Shown here: positions 5,158 to 5,518 of the stretch, piece by piece
Layout of the letters: each line of letters starts with the position of its first letter
Position numbering within the stretch: position 1 is the first letter of the stretch
Program-made: the position numbers and the translations under genes
The notes under the pieces: model-generated
The model's database searches: none
What the model was told of the DNA's origin: nothing
Seen by the model: the letters and a program-made list of their open reading frames with translations, nothing else
DNA from: Hyphomicrobiales bacterium
GTDB taxonomy: Bacteria > Pseudomonadota > Alphaproteobacteria > Rhizobiales > Beijerinckiaceae
Length of the DNA: 5,518 nt
Assembly (NCBI GenBank): GCA_028290125.1
Contig: JAQGKM010000025.1
Span: forward strand, 1 to 5,518
Reading direction: 5' to 3'

Positions 5158-5518
5158 ATGTCCACCACGACCTCGATGAGCCAAAATGTCACCGCGCTTT
5201 CGGCCGACGCCGAAATCGTCGCGGGCGGTTTTCTGGGCGGCTTGCCGGCCTTCGCGCTGGCGACCGGCGAGGTTGCGATCTTCGACGGCGAGACGCCGCG
5301 CAAGATCGTGGCGCATCCCGATGGCGCCGTGCTGCTCGGCCAGAGCGATCACACGCGGCTGGTGACGGGCGGCGACGACGGTCGCCTCGTTGCGACCTAT
5401 GCGGATGGCCGGACCGAACAGATCGCCGACGAAAAGGGCCGCTGGATCGACGCGATCGCGCTGCGCGAGGGCGCCGTCGCCTGGGCGGCCGGCAAGCAGG
5501 TGCGCGCGCGCGACGCCA
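5158..5518 (+). CDS. WD40-repeat protein (partial, 5' end)
   Basis: The first 120 residues of a gene that continues beyond the window. The ATG at 5158 follows GGAAG by about 6 bases and lies 12 bp after the upstream stop. The frame stays open to the end. The sequence is built of beta-propeller-like units: GGLPAFALATGEVAIFDG (about 28-45), then VAHPDGAVLLGQSD and RLVTGGDDGRLVATY (ending near residue 81), where GGDDGR is a typical WD40 turn, followed by a further strand set with AIALREGAVAWAAGKQVRARD. No signal peptide is seen, so it is probably a cytoplasmic scaffold. WD40 genes commonly follow COG0523 GTPase genes in Hyphomicrobiales; a partner or client role of the GTPase is inference. Family confidence is good, function unknown. 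Confidence 0.82.
   Translation, partial: MSTTTSMSQNVTALSADAEIVAGGFLGGLPAFALATGEVAIFDGETPRKIVAHPDGAVLLGQSDHTRLVTGGDDGRLVATYADGRTEQIADEKGRWIDAIALREGAVAWAAGKQVRARDA

Noticed and set aside
1..5518. Mobile element or horizontal island
   Set aside because: No transposase, integrase, tRNA or flanking repeat was seen, and base composition and codon use look uniform throughout.

Overview
The window looks like chromosome from a GC-rich alphaproteobacterium. The basis is the strong G/C third-position bias, the SigF/NrsF plus bufferin gene set known from Caulobacter, and a COG0523 GTPase followed by a WD40-repeat gene, a pairing I associate with Hyphomicrobiales (Rhizobiales). The order is a guess; no rRNA or other taxonomic marker is present.

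Left half (1-2159, minus strand): a four-gene operon transcribed right to left. It encodes BufA (DUF2282 bufferin precursor peptide with signal sequence and four cysteines), BufB (DUF692 multinuclear non-haem iron oxidase, MNIO), BufC (DUF2063 partner protein) and BufD (DoxX-like membrane protein, cut by the window start). BufB/BufC and BufC/BufD overlap by 8 and 4 bp, so translation is probably coupled. In the characterised Caulobacter system the BufB-BufC pair modifies cysteines of the BufA peptide to thiooxazole-type heterocycles, and the exported product binds and buffers copper.

Centre (2160-3508): a divergent intergenic region and, on the plus strand, an ECF sigma factor of the SigF type followed, with a 4-bp ATGA overlap, by its six-helix DUF1109 anti-sigma factor NrsF. 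The intergenic region holds two outward-facing copies of GTAACA-N15/16-CGAA, one before bufA and one at the sigma gene. They match the GTAACC-N16-CGAA promoter consensus I recall for Caulobacter SigF. This suggests a closed circuit: NrsF, with a conserved cysteine pair, releases the sigma factor under metal stress, and the sigma factor activates both the bufferin operon and its own operon.

Right half (3509-5518, plus strand): after a 120-bp gap with candidate regulatory dyads come a COG0523/CobW-type metallochaperone GTPase with a large His/Asp-rich metal-binding insert, a small protein I cannot name with confidence (a DUF4279-like fold is possible), and the start of a WD40-repeat protein that runs off the window. 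This looks like a second, probably zinc-related, metal homeostasis unit. Overall the window is a metal-stress locus: peptide-based copper buffering under an ECF switch, next to a probable zinc-delivery operon. The families are known; the most informative details are the paired promoters, the sigma promoter lying almost on top of its own start codon, and the unnamed small protein in the GTPase operon.
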